DNA of 21,522 nt from CAZEPJ01 sp964514105 (lineage in GTDB: Bacteria > Desulfobacterota > Desulfocorpusculales > Desulfocorpusculum), in assembly GCA_964514105.1 (NCBI GenBank), contig CAZEPJ010000075.1, positions 1 through 21,522 of the forward strand, written 5' to 3'. Under the pieces are notes generated by a model. It worked only from the letters and a program-made list of their open reading frames with translations, was not told where the DNA came from and did not search any database. The translations under genes and the position numbers were made by a program. Positions 7,168 to 16,009 of the stretch are shown here, piece by piece. How positions within the stretch are numbered: the stretch's first letter is position 1; every line of letters starts with the position of its first letter.

Positions 7168-8648
7168 TGGTCCTCCCCGGGGAGGTCCTCGGAAAGGGCG
7201 TTGTGCTGAAAGGAGAGGCCCGTCCGAAGCTCTTTCCAGAAGAGGTCCTGTCTCCGAAAGGGGAGAAAGAGGATCCGGGGCTCGAGCAGTTCCACCTCGG
7301 CCTCCCTGAGCCACTCACGGGTTTGACGATTGCGGGGCGGCATCATGGCCCCCAGCACGATGGGCCCCATCTGCCGGGCGTCCCCTTCGGCCAGGCTGCC
7401 TCCTGCATTGGCCGGACGAAATCCATCGGGGAATCGCCCCGAGGGGAGATCCGGCTGCATGAAGGTGAGGCGGCTGGCAAGGGCCTGGGAGGCGTTGGGG
7501 TTTCGGAGCCGCATGGCCGGGATGAAGAAGTAGATGGGCCGGGCGGCCTCCCGGTCTCCTTGCACCAGTCGGGGTGGTGGGGCCAGTCTGTACAGTTCGG
7601 CCATCGTCCGGATCCACCGGCCCCCGGCTCCCAATCCCGCCCGGTACCGCCAAAAGGGCACCCAGAGGAGGCCGCTCCAGGGGATGTTTTCCGGGGGGGG
7701 TACCACGGCGTAGGGGATGCGGGCCCAGTGTCCGTCCCGCTCCCCCCAGAGGCGGTGGCATGTGGGGCACAGGTGAAGGACGCTTCGAACCCGAAGGGGA
7801 AATCGCCACCCGCAATCTGGACAGCGGAACGGAAGAAAGCGCATCTGTCCGAACCCGTCCTCGCCGCCCCCCTTGGTCTCCCGGATGCGCCCCAGGATGG
7901 CGCCGGGGGGGCTTTGGGGCTTGAGCAGATCCCCTGTGAGCGCGTCCAGGAGCCGCACGTCCTCCTCGGCCGCGTCTTCCATGGGGATGCACCAGATGGG
8001 GGAGTAGACCACCGAGAAACGCAGCCCCACGGCGCGTCCCAGGATGAAATCGGGCTCCACGTCGCCGGGGTCCAAGAAAGCCTGGGAGAGGCGTTCGGCC
8101 TGGGCCCGTACGGCGTCCAGGGGGACCTCCAGGGGGAGCAGGAGCGCGCTTGGGGCGCCTTCCTCCCGGCCCAGGGGGTGGAGTTCCAGGACCTGGGTGC
8201 GGATCCCCAGGTTGCGGACGCCCAGATCCAGGTCTCCAAAGCCGGGCAGGGTGGCATCCAGGAGGCGGGTGGAGAGGGTCTTGGTCCATTCCATGGGGGG
8301 CGGTCCGAACGAACCGGCGGGCACGGCCATGGGCCGCTGGCCGAACACCCATCGAAACGCCATCCCCTGGATCCGCCAGAAAGGGGCATGGAAGAGAAAA
8401 GGCGGCACAGTGGGGCTCGGGCGGGACCGGCGGCGGTCCAGAGGACCTCCGGCCCTGGCCCTGGCGTCCTCGGGGCGAACGATCCGGGCGGGAAGTACGT
8501 AGCGCAAGACCCCCTGTCGCCCGGCGATCATGAGGGAAGAGCCGCAATAACCGCATCGAACGACTTGGGTCTCCTCGGTGAAATCCAGATCCCCGCCGCA
8601 CTGGGGGCAGCGGGTCACGATCCTGACTTGGGCGTCCTGTGGGGTCAT
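7164..8648 (-). CDS. large zinc-ribbon protein, partner of the SPFH protein (YdjG-like)
   Basis: A 494-residue protein opening with a TFIIB-type zinc ribbon (Cys14, Cys17, Cys32, Cys35; CPQCGG...CGYCGS). A second ribbon lies mid-protein (Cys276, Cys279, Cys294, Cys297; CPDCGW...CPTC). Between and after them are aromatic, proline-rich beta segments such as FLFHAPFWRIQGM and LLWVPFWRYRAG. No signal peptide or transmembrane helix is evident. Bacillus YdjFGHI-type operons encode a zinc-ribbon protein next to SPFH and PspA-like proteins, and the adjacent SPFH gene 27 nt upstream supports the same association. It overlaps the MBL gene by 4 nt (ATGA). Its biochemical role is unknown; scaffolding at the membrane is inferred. 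Confidence 0.75.
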   Translation of the reverse strand: MTPQDAQVRIVTRCPQCGGDLDFTEETQVVRCGYCGSSLMIAGRQGVLRYVLPARIVRPEDARARAGGPLDRRRSRPSPTVPPFLFHAPFWRIQGMAFRWVFGQRPMAVPAGSFGPPPMEWTKTLSTRLLDATLPGFGDLDLGVRNLGIRTQVLELHPLGREEGAPSALLLPLEVPLDAVRAQAERLSQAFLDPGDVEPDFILGRAVGLRFSVVYSPIWCIPMEDAAEEDVRLLDALTGDLLKPQSPPGAILGRIRETKGGGEDGFGQMRFLPFRCPDCGWRFPLRVRSVLHLCPTCHRLWGERDGHWARIPYAVVPPPENIPWSGLLWVPFWRYRAGLGAGGRWIRTMAELYRLAPPPRLVQGDREAARPIYFFIPAMRLRNPNASQALASRLTFMQPDLPSGRFPDGFRPANAGGSLAEGDARQMGPIVLGAMMPPRNRQTREWLREAEVELLEPRILFLPFRRQDLFWKELRTGLSFQHNALSEDLPGEDQ

Positions 8649-8675
8649 GATCCCCCGGCGGAACGGGCCAGCGGG

Positions 8676-9806
8676 TCAGTCCAGTTTCTCTCCGCACTGG
8701 TTGCAGTAAACGGCCTGGGGCAGGGCCGTTGTCCCGCACTTGGAGCAGGCGCGGGCCACCTTCTCCACCTTGGCGCCGCACACCATGCAGAAGTTGGCTT
8801 CGGAAGGCAGGTCTGTGCCGCACTGAGGGCAGGCGTTGGCCTTGAGCATCTGGTTCCCGCAGGCAGGACAGAAGCGGGCGTCCCACGCGATCTTGGCGAA
8901 GCACTTGGGGCATGTGGTCTTCTTGCGGCCCGGTGGCTTGGCCCCCTCCTGCATGCCCTTCATGAGGATGCCCGGGAGAATCATCCCCATACCGGCCCCC
9001 ACCCCCAACCCCATTCCCGAGGCGGCTGCGGCACCGGCCCCTCCGCCCTCGCTCTTGGCCGCGTCTCCCAGGGCCTTGGCGGCCTTGAACTTGAGAAAGG
9101 CGTCCAGATCCCCCACGGCCCCCATTCCGCTGCGCTCGTCGATCATCTTCTGGACGTCATCGGGGGGGGTGATGTTGTTGATGAAGAGGTCCGCGAGTTC
9201 AAGACCGTACTTCTGGAAATCCTGCATCACCCGGGCCTTGAGGGCCACGGCGAGCTCATCGTACTTGTGCGGCAGCTCGAAGATGCTGGCCAGGGTTTCC
9301 CCCATGAGGTCGTTGAGCCGCGATACGATGACGTCCCTCAGGTAGTCGGACACCTCCTCGGTGGTGTACACCCCCTGGGTGCCGATGAGCGTGTTGATGA
9401 ACAACAGGGGTTGAACGATGCGAACCGTGTAAATGCCGAATCCCCGCAGACGGACCACACCCAGCTGGGCGTCCTTGAACGCTACGGGTTCCCGGGTGCC
9501 CCACTTGAGATGGGTGAAGACCTTGAGGTTGACAAAGTAGACCTCCACCCGAAACGGGCTCTTGAATCCGAAGGGGAGGCTCAGGACCTTGGTGAGTATG
9601 GGGAGGTTCAAGGTGGACAGGGTGTGGCGGCCGGGCCCGATGACGTCGTACCCCTTGCCGTCCCGAAAGAAGACCGCAACCTGGCTCTCGCGGACCACGA
9701 GTTGCGCCCCGAACTTGATCTCGGCCGATCCCGACTCCGGGATCCGGTGCACCATCTCCCGCCCGCTGTCGTCGAACCATTCGATGACCTCGAGGAACTG
9801 GCTCAC
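8676..9806 (-). CDS. SPFH-domain protein with three C-terminal zinc ribbons (YdjI-like)
   Basis: A 376-residue protein. Residues about 1-225 form an SPFH/band-7-like domain of the YdjI (virion-core-like) type, with RESQVAVFFRDGKGYDVIGPGRH and later YGLELADLFINNITPP. Residues 250-285 are a Gly/Ala/Met-rich stretch, followed by three zinc ribbons: Cys299/302/313/316, Cys326/329/340/343 and Cys354/357/368/371. SPFH proteins assemble on membranes as scaffolds. The GTG start at 9806 has AAGGAGG 5 nt upstream and begins right before the conserved N-terminus; upstream residues in frame look non-coding. The next gene encodes another zinc-ribbon protein and the previous one a coiled-coil protein, so the three probably form one complex. 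Confidence 0.85.
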   Translation of the reverse strand: MSQFLEVIEWFDDSGREMVHRIPESGSAEIKFGAQLVVRESQVAVFFRDGKGYDVIGPGRHTLSTLNLPILTKVLSLPFGFKSPFRVEVYFVNLKVFTHLKWGTREPVAFKDAQLGVVRLRGFGIYTVRIVQPLLFINTLIGTQGVYTTEEVSDYLRDVIVSRLNDLMGETLASIFELPHKYDELAVALKARVMQDFQKYGLELADLFINNITPPDDVQKMIDERSGMGAVGDLDAFLKFKAAKALGDAAKSEGGGAGAAAASGMGLGVGAGMGMILPGILMKGMQEGAKPPGRKKTTCPKCFAKIAWDARFCPACGNQMLKANACPQCGTDLPSEANFCMVCGAKVEKVARACSKCGTTALPQAVYCNQCGEKLD

Positions 9807-9850
9807 GAAAGCCTCCTTGGTTTGGGGGAAGAAAGGGCGGGGAGCCCGGT

Positions 9851-10357
9851 TCAAGTCGCCTTGACCATGAACTCCCGACGCCTGCGGAACCGCTGCTCCA
9901 GGGCGTCCAGACGGACCTCCGCCTCCCTCGTGCGGTCGTCCCACTCTGCAGGGGCCAGGTCCGGCCGCAGTTCGGACAACTCGGCCTGGACGGCCTCGAT
10001 GTCATCCAGGAGGTAGAGGTCGAATTCGTAGAGCCGGCCGAGTTCCTCCTCCCGGATCTTCTCCAGGTCGAAGATCCCCCCGTATCCGTAACTGGCGTGG
10101 CGGATCGTATCGGCGATCTGCTGGACGTGGGAGGAGAGCCGGTCCAGCTGGTCCAACGGCTCCAGAGACCCCTTCTGGGTCAGATCCAAGCTCAGGCGCT
10201 TGATGAGGTCTCTGGCCTCCTGGAGCTTCCCCGCCAGATGTTCCCGCAGGCGTTTGTCCGTTTCGCGTCTGTGCTCTCTCTCCCGGTACGTCCTGAGGCC
10301 CGGGACCTTGGAAAGCCAGCTCTCCACGCGTTCCGAAAACCCCTTATCGCCCGCCAC
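9851..10357 (-). CDS. conserved coiled-coil protein associated with the SPFH module
   Basis: A 168-residue, highly charged helical protein. Long heptad-like segments (about residues 25-85 and 115-160) flank a distinctive ASYGYGGIFDLEKIREEEL segment around residue 90. No membrane helix or signal peptide is seen. GTG 10357 is chosen because GGAGG lies 4 nt upstream; the frame extends further but runs through the intergenic space and antisense to mutS2. It is first in the - strand series, 44 nt before the SPFH gene, so it may fill the PspA-like or adaptor role seen beside SPFH/zinc-ribbon pairs, although the sequence is not recognisably PspA. No enzyme motif is visible. Confidence 0.7.
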   Translation of the reverse strand: MAGDKGFSERVESWLSKVPGLRTYREREHRRETDKRLREHLAGKLQEARDLIKRLSLDLTQKGSLEPLDQLDRLSSHVQQIADTIRHASYGYGGIFDLEKIREEELGRLYEFDLYLLDDIEAVQAELSELRPDLAPAEWDDRTREAEVRLDALEQRFRRRREFMVKAT

Positions 10358-10484
10358 GGCTCCTCCTCTCCGGGTCCATGGCCCGCCGCAAACGGACACC
10401 ACGTTATCATGACCATGGGGCACAAACAAGGGGAATCCTTTGACATGTGGGTATTCGCCGCAGATCGGACAGAGAGGAAGCTCC

Positions 10485-10514
10485 TTGACACAATTTGGGG
10501 GGCTATGGTAACAA
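10485..10514 (+). promoter_or_regulatory. possible mutS2 promoter
   Basis: A perfect -35 TTGACA at 10485-10490 is followed after 18 nt by a weaker -10, TAACAA (10509-10514). A start near 10521 would leave the ATG at 10527 without its ribosome site, favouring the downstream GTG starts of mutS2. Confidence 0.4.
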
Positions 10515-10526
10515 GGATCCTTACGA

Positions 10527-13004
10527 ATGATCGTTCGTTCGCTTTCGTTTCGCTGCAGCGGCTGTTTCGTAGGAGCCGTGAGGACCGGGGATGTGAAAGG
10601 CCCAGGCGAGATCGACCCCATCGAGGCCCGGACCCTTGAGTTGCTGGAGTGGCCGGAGTTGTGCGCCCGCCTGGAGACCCACGCCGTGAGCCCCCTTGGG
10701 GCGTATCTGTGCCGGACGCTGCTGCCGCAGGCCTCGGATCGCGCCGCCGCCCTGCAGATGGAGTTGACCCGGGAGATGATCGAGGTGCTCACCCGGGAGG
10801 GGCGCATCCCCCTGGATTCGTTCCCGGATCTCAGTTCCCTGTTGGGCCGCGCCGCCAGGGGGGAGGGGCTGTCGGGCCAGGAGCTCAGGCAGGTGGCGGG
10901 TTTCTTGGGAGTGGTTCGCGGCGTGCGGGTCTTCCTGCAAGCCAGGCGCGATCGATTCCCGGGGCTGGCAGACCGGGTCTCGGCCCTCCAGGAAGCAGCC
11001 CAGGTGCGTGAATCCGTCGTTTCCGCCATCGACGAGGACGGCAACGTGCGCGAGGACGCTTCGCCCAAGCTGAAGGCCTTGAGGCGGGAGGCCAGGAGCC
11101 GGCGCGAGGCGGTCCTGAGCAGATTGGAGGGATTCCTGAGGGACCGCGAGTCCGCCCGCAGCCTGCAGGACAGCTATTACACGGTGCGCGAGGGGCGCTT
11201 TGTCCTTCCCGTGCGGGCCGATGCAAGGGGGGCCTTGGGGGGAATCGTGCACGACATCTCGGCCAGCGGGGCCACCCACTTTGTGGAGCCCCCGTGGCTG
11301 GTGGAGCTCAACAACCAACTGCGGGTGGCCTCCCTGGAGGTGGAGAAGGAGATCCAGCGGATCCTGGGGGAGCTCTCTTGCGCCGTTGCCGCGACCGAGG
11401 AGGCCATCCGGGTGGACCAGGAGGTCATGGCCCATCTGGATCTGATCCACGCCCGCGCACGATTGTCCATGAGCTACCAGGGCTCCGTGCCTCAGATTTC
11501 GGCGCAGGGGGAGGTGGCCATTCGCGGCCTGCGGCATCCCATCCTGGCCCTGCGCAACGTGGGCGTCGTTGCCAATGATCTGGTCCTGGACCCCGGGGCG
11601 CGCATGCTGGTGATATCCGGCCCCAACGCCGGCGGAAAGACCGTCTTGCTCAAGGCGGCGGGCCTGGCGGCCTTGATGGCACGGGCCGGTCTGGCGATCC
11701 CGGCGGATGCGGGCTCGCGCCTGCCCTTTTTCACCGGCGTCTTCGCCGACATCGGGGACCAGCAAGACCTCCATGAGGACGTCTCCACATTCTCGGGACA
11801 CATGCGCAATGTGCGGCTCATCCTGGAGGCGGCCGACCAGGGGTCCCTGGTGCTACTGGACGAGCTGGCAGGCTCCACCGACCCCCACGAGGGGACCGCC
11901 CTGGCGCTGGCCGTTCTGGAGCGCCTCCAGAGCCAGGGAAGCCGGGTGCTCGTCAGCACCCACTACGCGGCCGTCAAGGCCTGGGCCCAGGACCGACCCG
12001 GGGTCAAGAACGCCGCAATGGGATTCGACTGGGAGCGCATGGTCCCCACGTACCGACTCCATCCGGGCCTGGCAGGTCGCAGCTCGGCACTGGAGATCGC
12101 AGGGCGTATGGGGCTGCCCGAGGGGGTCCTGGCCGATGCGGCCGCCCGCCTGCGGGGGGATGAGGTGAACCTGGAGGCCCTCCTCCGGGAGGTGGAGAGG
12201 CAGCGCCAGATTCTCGACGCGCGGGAGGAGCAAGGCCGATTGCTCAATGCGCGGCTGGCCGAGGCAGTGGCGCTTCAGGAGAAGCTGGCAACGTCCCTGC
12301 GCCAGGAGAGAGAGGCGTTCCTTCGTGAAAAGCGGGGGCGCCTTTCCTCCGAGATTCGGGAGGCCCGGCAACGCATCCGGGAGGCCCTTCGCAGCCTGGA
12401 GCGATCGGCCGCGGGGCGGGATGTGGAGGCGGCGAGGGCAGTGATCAGAGGCGTGGAGGCGGGGATGCGCCCGCCCCCTCTGGCTCCGGCCCGCGCCCCC
12501 CTCCCCCTGGGGGCGGTGCATGCTGGAGATCCGGTGGAGGTGCTCCCCATCGGACAACGGGGGATCCTCCTCGATGAGCCGTCTGACTCCCGAGGGCGTC
12601 TGCGGGTCCGGGTGGGGGGCAAGGAGCTGTCCGTGCAGCGGGACTCCCTGGGGGGCGTGGAGGCCCCTGGGGGGCCCGGGCCGGCCAGGGTGCCTGGGGC
12701 GGAGATCCGGGGGCCTGCCGCCGGGGAGATCCCTTCGGAATTGGACCTGAGGGGGATGCGGGTGGATGAGGCCCTGGAGTCCGTGGCACGATACCTGGAT
12801 CAGGCCCTGCTTGGAAGGCGCCATGAGGTGCGCATCGTTCACGGACACGGCACGGGGGCGCTCAAGCAGGCCGTTCGCCAGTGGCTCTCCCAATGTCCAT
12901 GGATCGGAGGGTTCCGGCCCGGGCAGCGCGGGGAAGGGGGAGATGGGGCCACCGTGGTGTGGTGGATGGATGAGCGGGCGCCCGGGGGCGCCGCCGGCGG
13001 CTGA
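10527..13004 (+). CDS. mutS2: MutS2 family ATPase/endonuclease
   Basis: MutS2 is a MutS paralog that suppresses homologous recombination or rescues collided ribosomes, depending on species. The 825 residues show the family order: a MutS core helical region starting at TLELLEW, Walker A GPNAGGKTV (365-373), the STFSGHM motif (420-426), Walker B LVLLDELAGSTDP (441-453) and the STHY histidine (479). A coiled coil (about 550-640) follows, then a C-terminal Smr nuclease domain with DLRG (740-743) and HGHGTG (772-777). The mismatch-recognition domain is absent, as expected. ATG 10527 has an AGGA site 9 nt upstream; GTG 10578 or 10593 would give a more typical N-terminus and fit the promoter better. 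It may share a transcript with the carboxyltransferase gene 56 nt downstream. Confidence 0.93.
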   Translation: MIVRSLSFRCSGCFVGAVRTGDVKGPGEIDPIEARTLELLEWPELCARLETHAVSPLGAYLCRTLLPQASDRAAALQMELTREMIEVLTREGRIPLDSFPDLSSLLGRAARGEGLSGQELRQVAGFLGVVRGVRVFLQARRDRFPGLADRVSALQEAAQVRESVVSAIDEDGNVREDASPKLKALRREARSRREAVLSRLEGFLRDRESARSLQDSYYTVREGRFVLPVRADARGALGGIVHDISASGATHFVEPPWLVELNNQLRVASLEVEKEIQRILGELSCAVAATEEAIRVDQEVMAHLDLIHARARLSMSYQGSVPQISAQGEVAIRGLRHPILALRNVGVVANDLVLDPGARMLVISGPNAGGKTVLLKAAGLAALMARAGLAIPADAGSRLPFFTGVFADIGDQQDLHEDVSTFSGHMRNVRLILEAADQGSLVLLDELAGSTDPHEGTALALAVLERLQSQGSRVLVSTHYAAVKAWAQDRPGVKNAAMGFDWERMVPTYRLHPGLAGRSSALEIAGRMGLPEGVLADAAARLRGDEVNLEALLREVERQRQILDAREEQGRLLNARLAEAVALQEKLATSLRQEREAFLREKRGRLSSEIREARQRIREALRSLERSAAGRDVEAARAVIRGVEAGMRPPPLAPARAPLPLGAVHAGDPVEVLPIGQRGILLDEPSDSRGRLRVRVGGKELSVQRDSLGGVEAPGGPGPARVPGAEIRGPAAGEIPSELDLRGMRVDEALESVARYLDQALLGRRHEVRIVHGHGTGALKQAVRQWLSQCPWIGGFRPGQRGEGGDGATVVWWMDERAPGGAAGG

Positions 13005-13060
13005 GTGTGGAAGAGACCCGTTGTGCGGGAGAGGACTCATTGCGAAGGAGGGTGGAAACG

Positions 13061-14491
13061 ATGACAGGGAGCAACCCGTTGGAGACGAATTCCCGGGGGC
13101 CGGTGAGGATTCAGGACAATACCTTTCGGGACGGACACCAGTCCCTGCTCGCCACGCGCATGCGCACCGAGGACATGATCCCCTTGGCCGAGGAGATGGA
13201 CGCGGTGGGCTTCTGGGCCATGGAGGTCTGGGGCGGGGCCACCTTTGACACCATGCATCGCTTCTTGGATGAAGATCCGTGGGAAAGGCCCAAAATCCTC
13301 AAGAAGTACGTGAAGAAAACCCCGTTTGCCATGCTCCTGCGGGGCCAGAACCTGGTGGGGTATCGGAACTACCCGGACGATGTGGCCCGGGCCTTTGTGG
13401 AGCGGGCGTGCGACGTGGGAATCGAGGTCTTCCGCATCTTCGACGCCCTCAATGACTTCCGGAACTTCCAGACGTGCGTGGAGGTCGTCAAGAAAAATAG
13501 GAAGCATTTTCAAGCTGTTATATGTTATTCACTCACGCAACGCCGCATGGGCGGTGAGGTGTTCAACCTGGACTACTATCTGGGGAAGGCCAGGCGCCTT
13601 CTGGAGATGGGGGCGGACTCCATCTGCATCAAGGACATGGCCGGTCTGATCTCCCCGTACGATGCATACGATCTGGTGCGGGCCCTCAAGGGCACCGTGA
13701 CCGTGCCCATCCACCTCCACACCCACTGCACATCGGGGATGGCCGAGATGTCTTACCTCAAGGCCGTGGAGGCCGGAGTGGACATCCTGGACTGCTGCAT
13801 GGCCCCGCTGGCCCTGCGCACCTCCCAGCCGGCCGTGGAACCCATCGTGGCGGCGTTGACGGGAACGGGCCGGGATACGGGCCTGGACCTGAAGACCTTG
13901 CTGGGCTTGAGCCGCAAGCTGGAGCCCATTGTCGAGAAGTACCGCCATCTGCTGGACACAACCCGTGTGGCCACCATCGACGTGGGGGTCTTGGAGCACC
14001 AGATCCCCGGTGGGATGATCTCCAATCTGGTCAGCCAGTTGCGGGAGAACAACAACGTCCATCGCCTGCCCGAGGTGTATGAGGACCTTCCCCTGACACG
14101 GCGGGAGCTGGGGACCCCGCCTCTGGTCACCCCCACGTCCCAGATCATCGGAGTCCAGGCGGTCCTCAACGTCCTGTTCGGCCGGTACCGGATGATCGCC
14201 AACCAGGTCAAGGACCTCTGTTACGGCCTGTACGGAGAGACGCCCACGGCCCTTGACCCCGAGGTGCGCAAGAAGGCGCTCAAGGGATACAAGCGGGGAA
14301 CGGAGCCGTTCACGGGCCGGCCGGCGGACATCCTGGAGCCCGAGCTGGAGGAGTTGCGCCGTTCCCTGGGTGGGCTGGCGCGCAACGAGGAGGAGCTTCT
14401 CATCGCCGCCCTGTACCCCACCACGGGTCGAGAGTTCCTGGAAAAAAAACACGGCGTTCCCAGGGGCGACGAGGGGCAGAGCATGGAGTAG
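13061..14491 (+). CDS. transcarboxylase 5S / pyruvate carboxylase subunit B-like carboxyltransferase
   Basis: A 476-residue TIM-barrel carboxyltransferase of the PycB/OadA/transcarboxylase-5S family, which moves a carboxyl group between carboxybiotin and pyruvate/oxaloacetate. The signature RDGHQSLLATRMRTEDM (Asp24, His26), CYSL, the probable carbamylated Lys191 in CIKDMAGL and metal ligands His218 and His220 in IHLHTHCTSG are present. The conserved-carboxylase C-terminal domain follows (IPGGM, TPTSQIIG, YG.TP). It stops at KKHGVP without a biotinyl domain, unlike OadA but as in free 5S or a split PycB. ATG 13061 has AAGGAGGG 8 nt upstream. Biotin carboxylase and the carrier lie on the opposite strand 37 nt away. 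An AT-rich codon patch occurs at 13490-13536. Confidence 0.9.
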   Translation: MTGSNPLETNSRGPVRIQDNTFRDGHQSLLATRMRTEDMIPLAEEMDAVGFWAMEVWGGATFDTMHRFLDEDPWERPKILKKYVKKTPFAMLLRGQNLVGYRNYPDDVARAFVERACDVGIEVFRIFDALNDFRNFQTCVEVVKKNRKHFQAVICYSLTQRRMGGEVFNLDYYLGKARRLLEMGADSICIKDMAGLISPYDAYDLVRALKGTVTVPIHLHTHCTSGMAEMSYLKAVEAGVDILDCCMAPLALRTSQPAVEPIVAALTGTGRDTGLDLKTLLGLSRKLEPIVEKYRHLLDTTRVATIDVGVLEHQIPGGMISNLVSQLRENNNVHRLPEVYEDLPLTRRELGTPPLVTPTSQIIGVQAVLNVLFGRYRMIANQVKDLCYGLYGETPTALDPEVRKKALKGYKRGTEPFTGRPADILEPELEELRRSLGGLARNEEELLIAALYPTTGREFLEKKHGVPRGDEGQSME

Positions 14492-14528
14492 GGGCCGGAG
14501 GCCGGGGGCCACGCGGCACGCCGCCGGG

Positions 14529-15893
14529 TCACGAGTCGTGATCCTCTTCATCCGGGGGGAGAAAGCGACGGATGAAATCCGTGGTGTAGACGCCGCTGCG
14601 GAAATCAGGGTCGTCCATCACGCGCAGGTGCAACGGGATGGTGGTCTTGAGGGGGTGGATGAGGAACTCCCCCAGGGCGCGTTTCATGATCCGGATGGCC
14701 CCCTCGCGGGTCCGGTCATGGGCGATGAGCTTGCCGATGAGGGAATCGTAGTACATGGGCAGCTCGTAGCCCGGGTACAGGTGGGTGTCGAGCCGGACCC
14801 CGAATCCTCCCGGGGGGCGGTATGTCTCCACGGTGCCCGGAGAGGGGAGGAAGCCCCGCTCCGGGTCCTCGGCGTTGATGCGGCACTCCATGGCCCAGCC
14901 GTTGGGGCTTAGGCCCTCCAGGGACGCCGCCAGGTGCCCTCCTGCCGCCAGCCGGATCTGTTCCTTGATCAGGTCCACTCCCGTGACCACCTCGGTCACT
15001 GGGTGCTCCACCTGAATCCGGGCGTTGATCTCCATGAAGTAGAAGCGGTCCTCAGGGTCGACAAGGAACTCCACGGTCCCCGCGTTGAAGTAGTCGATGG
15101 CCCGGGCCGCGGCAATGGCCGCCCGGGCCATCTGTTCCCGGAGACGGGGCGAGAGGCGGGGGGAGGGGGACTCCTCGATGAGCTTCTGGTATCTCCTCTG
15201 GATGGTGCACTCCCGCTCGCCCAGGTGAATGACCCTGCCCGCTCGGTCCGCGAGGATCTGGAACTCGATGTGGCGGGGGGCGTCGATGCGCTTCTCGATG
15301 TACACCCGGTCGTCCCCGAAGGAGGCGCGGGCCTCGGAGCGGGCGATGGCAAACTCCTCCATCAGGGCCGACGCATCGCCGCAGACCCGGATGCCCCGTC
15401 CGCCCCCGCCGCCCGCGGCCTTGATCATGACCGGGTAGCCGATGCGCTTGCCCAGGGCCAGGGCCTCCTCCACGCCGGGGATGGCCCCCTCACCGCTCGG
15501 GATGACCGGCACTCCGGCGGCGCGCATGGCCTCCTTGGCGGCGACCTTGTCGCCGGCCAGGCGAAGGTTCTGGGGGGTGGGTCCGATAAAGACGATCCTC
15601 GCGTCCCGGCACGCGCGGGCGAAGGCCTCGCTCTCGGCCAGGTACCCGTATCCGGGATGGATGGCTTGGGCGCCCGTCTCCTGGGCCGCCCTCAGGATGG
15701 TTTGGGCATCCAGGTAGCTCTTGCTGCTCATGGCCGGTCCGATGCAGCGCCGCTCGTCGGCCATGAGGGTGTGAAGGCAGTGTCGGTCCGCCTCGGAATG
15801 GACCGCGACGGTCCGGATGTCCATCTCGCGGCAGGCCCGAATGACGCGAACGGCGATCTCGCCGCGGTTGGCGATGAGGACTTTGGAAAACAT
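14529..15893 (-). CDS. accC: biotin carboxylase subunit
   Basis: This enzyme carboxylates biotin on the carrier protein using ATP and bicarbonate. The 454 residues match AccC length and carry the known catalytic set: Lys116, Lys158, the glycine loop AGGGGGRG, His208, Lys237, Glu275, Glu288, Asn290, Arg292, the QVEHPVTE loop (Gln294, Val295, Glu296) and Arg338. The N-terminus FSKVLIANRGEIAVRVIRAC is typical. ATG 15893 has AAGGG 7 nt upstream. It is expressed with the carrier gene 200 nt upstream on the same strand and converges with the 5S-like gene. With no complete accA/accD in view, it probably serves the PccB/5S-type carboxyltransferases of this locus rather than fatty-acid synthesis; that is inference. 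Confidence 0.95.
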   Translation of the reverse strand: MFSKVLIANRGEIAVRVIRACREMDIRTVAVHSEADRHCLHTLMADERRCIGPAMSSKSYLDAQTILRAAQETGAQAIHPGYGYLAESEAFARACRDARIVFIGPTPQNLRLAGDKVAAKEAMRAAGVPVIPSGEGAIPGVEEALALGKRIGYPVMIKAAGGGGGRGIRVCGDASALMEEFAIARSEARASFGDDRVYIEKRIDAPRHIEFQILADRAGRVIHLGERECTIQRRYQKLIEESPSPRLSPRLREQMARAAIAAARAIDYFNAGTVEFLVDPEDRFYFMEINARIQVEHPVTEVVTGVDLIKEQIRLAAGGHLAASLEGLSPNGWAMECRINAEDPERGFLPSPGTVETYRPPGGFGVRLDTHLYPGYELPMYYDSLIGKLIAHDRTREGAIRIMKRALGEFLIHPLKTTIPLHLRVMDDPDFRSGVYTTDFIRRFLPPDEEDHDS

Positions 15894-15980
15894 GGGCGAC
15901 CCTTCTCGAAGATGGGCGAAGGGAGGCTCTCCAGGCGTCACGGGCCCCACAAAGGGAGGACCTGCGCATCCGGGTCCTCA

Positions 15981-16009
15981 CCGAGCTCACCCCTCATGGG
16001 CGAGCTCGG
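15981..16009 (-). promoter_or_regulatory. hairpin between carrier and biotin carboxylase genes
   Basis: Inverted repeat CCGAGCTC (15981-15988) and GAGCTCGG (16002-16009), with an inner CCC/GGG pairing after one mismatch, gives an 11-bp interrupted stem and 5-nt loop. No T-tract follows on either strand. It could be an RNA-processing or stability element that sets the ratio of carrier to carboxylase. Confidence 0.4.

Noticed and set aside
7167..10016. A 949-codon open frame on the + strand antisense to the zinc-ribbon and SPFH genes
   Set aside because: Its translation is Gly/Pro/His-rich and lacks any family pattern, whereas the opposite strand carries clear zinc-ribbon and SPFH proteins with ribosome sites. 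Long antisense frames are expected in high-GC coding DNA.
10358..10490. Upstream in-frame extension of the coiled-coil gene reading like a zinc finger (CPICGEYPHVKG...VCGG)
   Set aside because: It has no ATG with a ribosome site, its third-codon GC is lower than in the genes, and it overlaps the probable mutS2 promoter. GTG 10357 with GGAGG is a better start.
13061..14491. Oxaloacetate decarboxylase alpha subunit (Na+ pump) as identity for the 5S-like gene
   Set aside because: There is no C-terminal biotinyl domain and no membrane OadB or OadG gene nearby. The biotin carboxylase and free carrier next door fit a carboxylase/transcarboxylase better.
14529..14541. Odd palindrome TCACGAGTCGTGA spanning the biotin carboxylase stop codon
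   Set aside because: The 6-1-6 symmetry leaves no workable RNA loop and partly reflects coding of the DHDS C-terminus.
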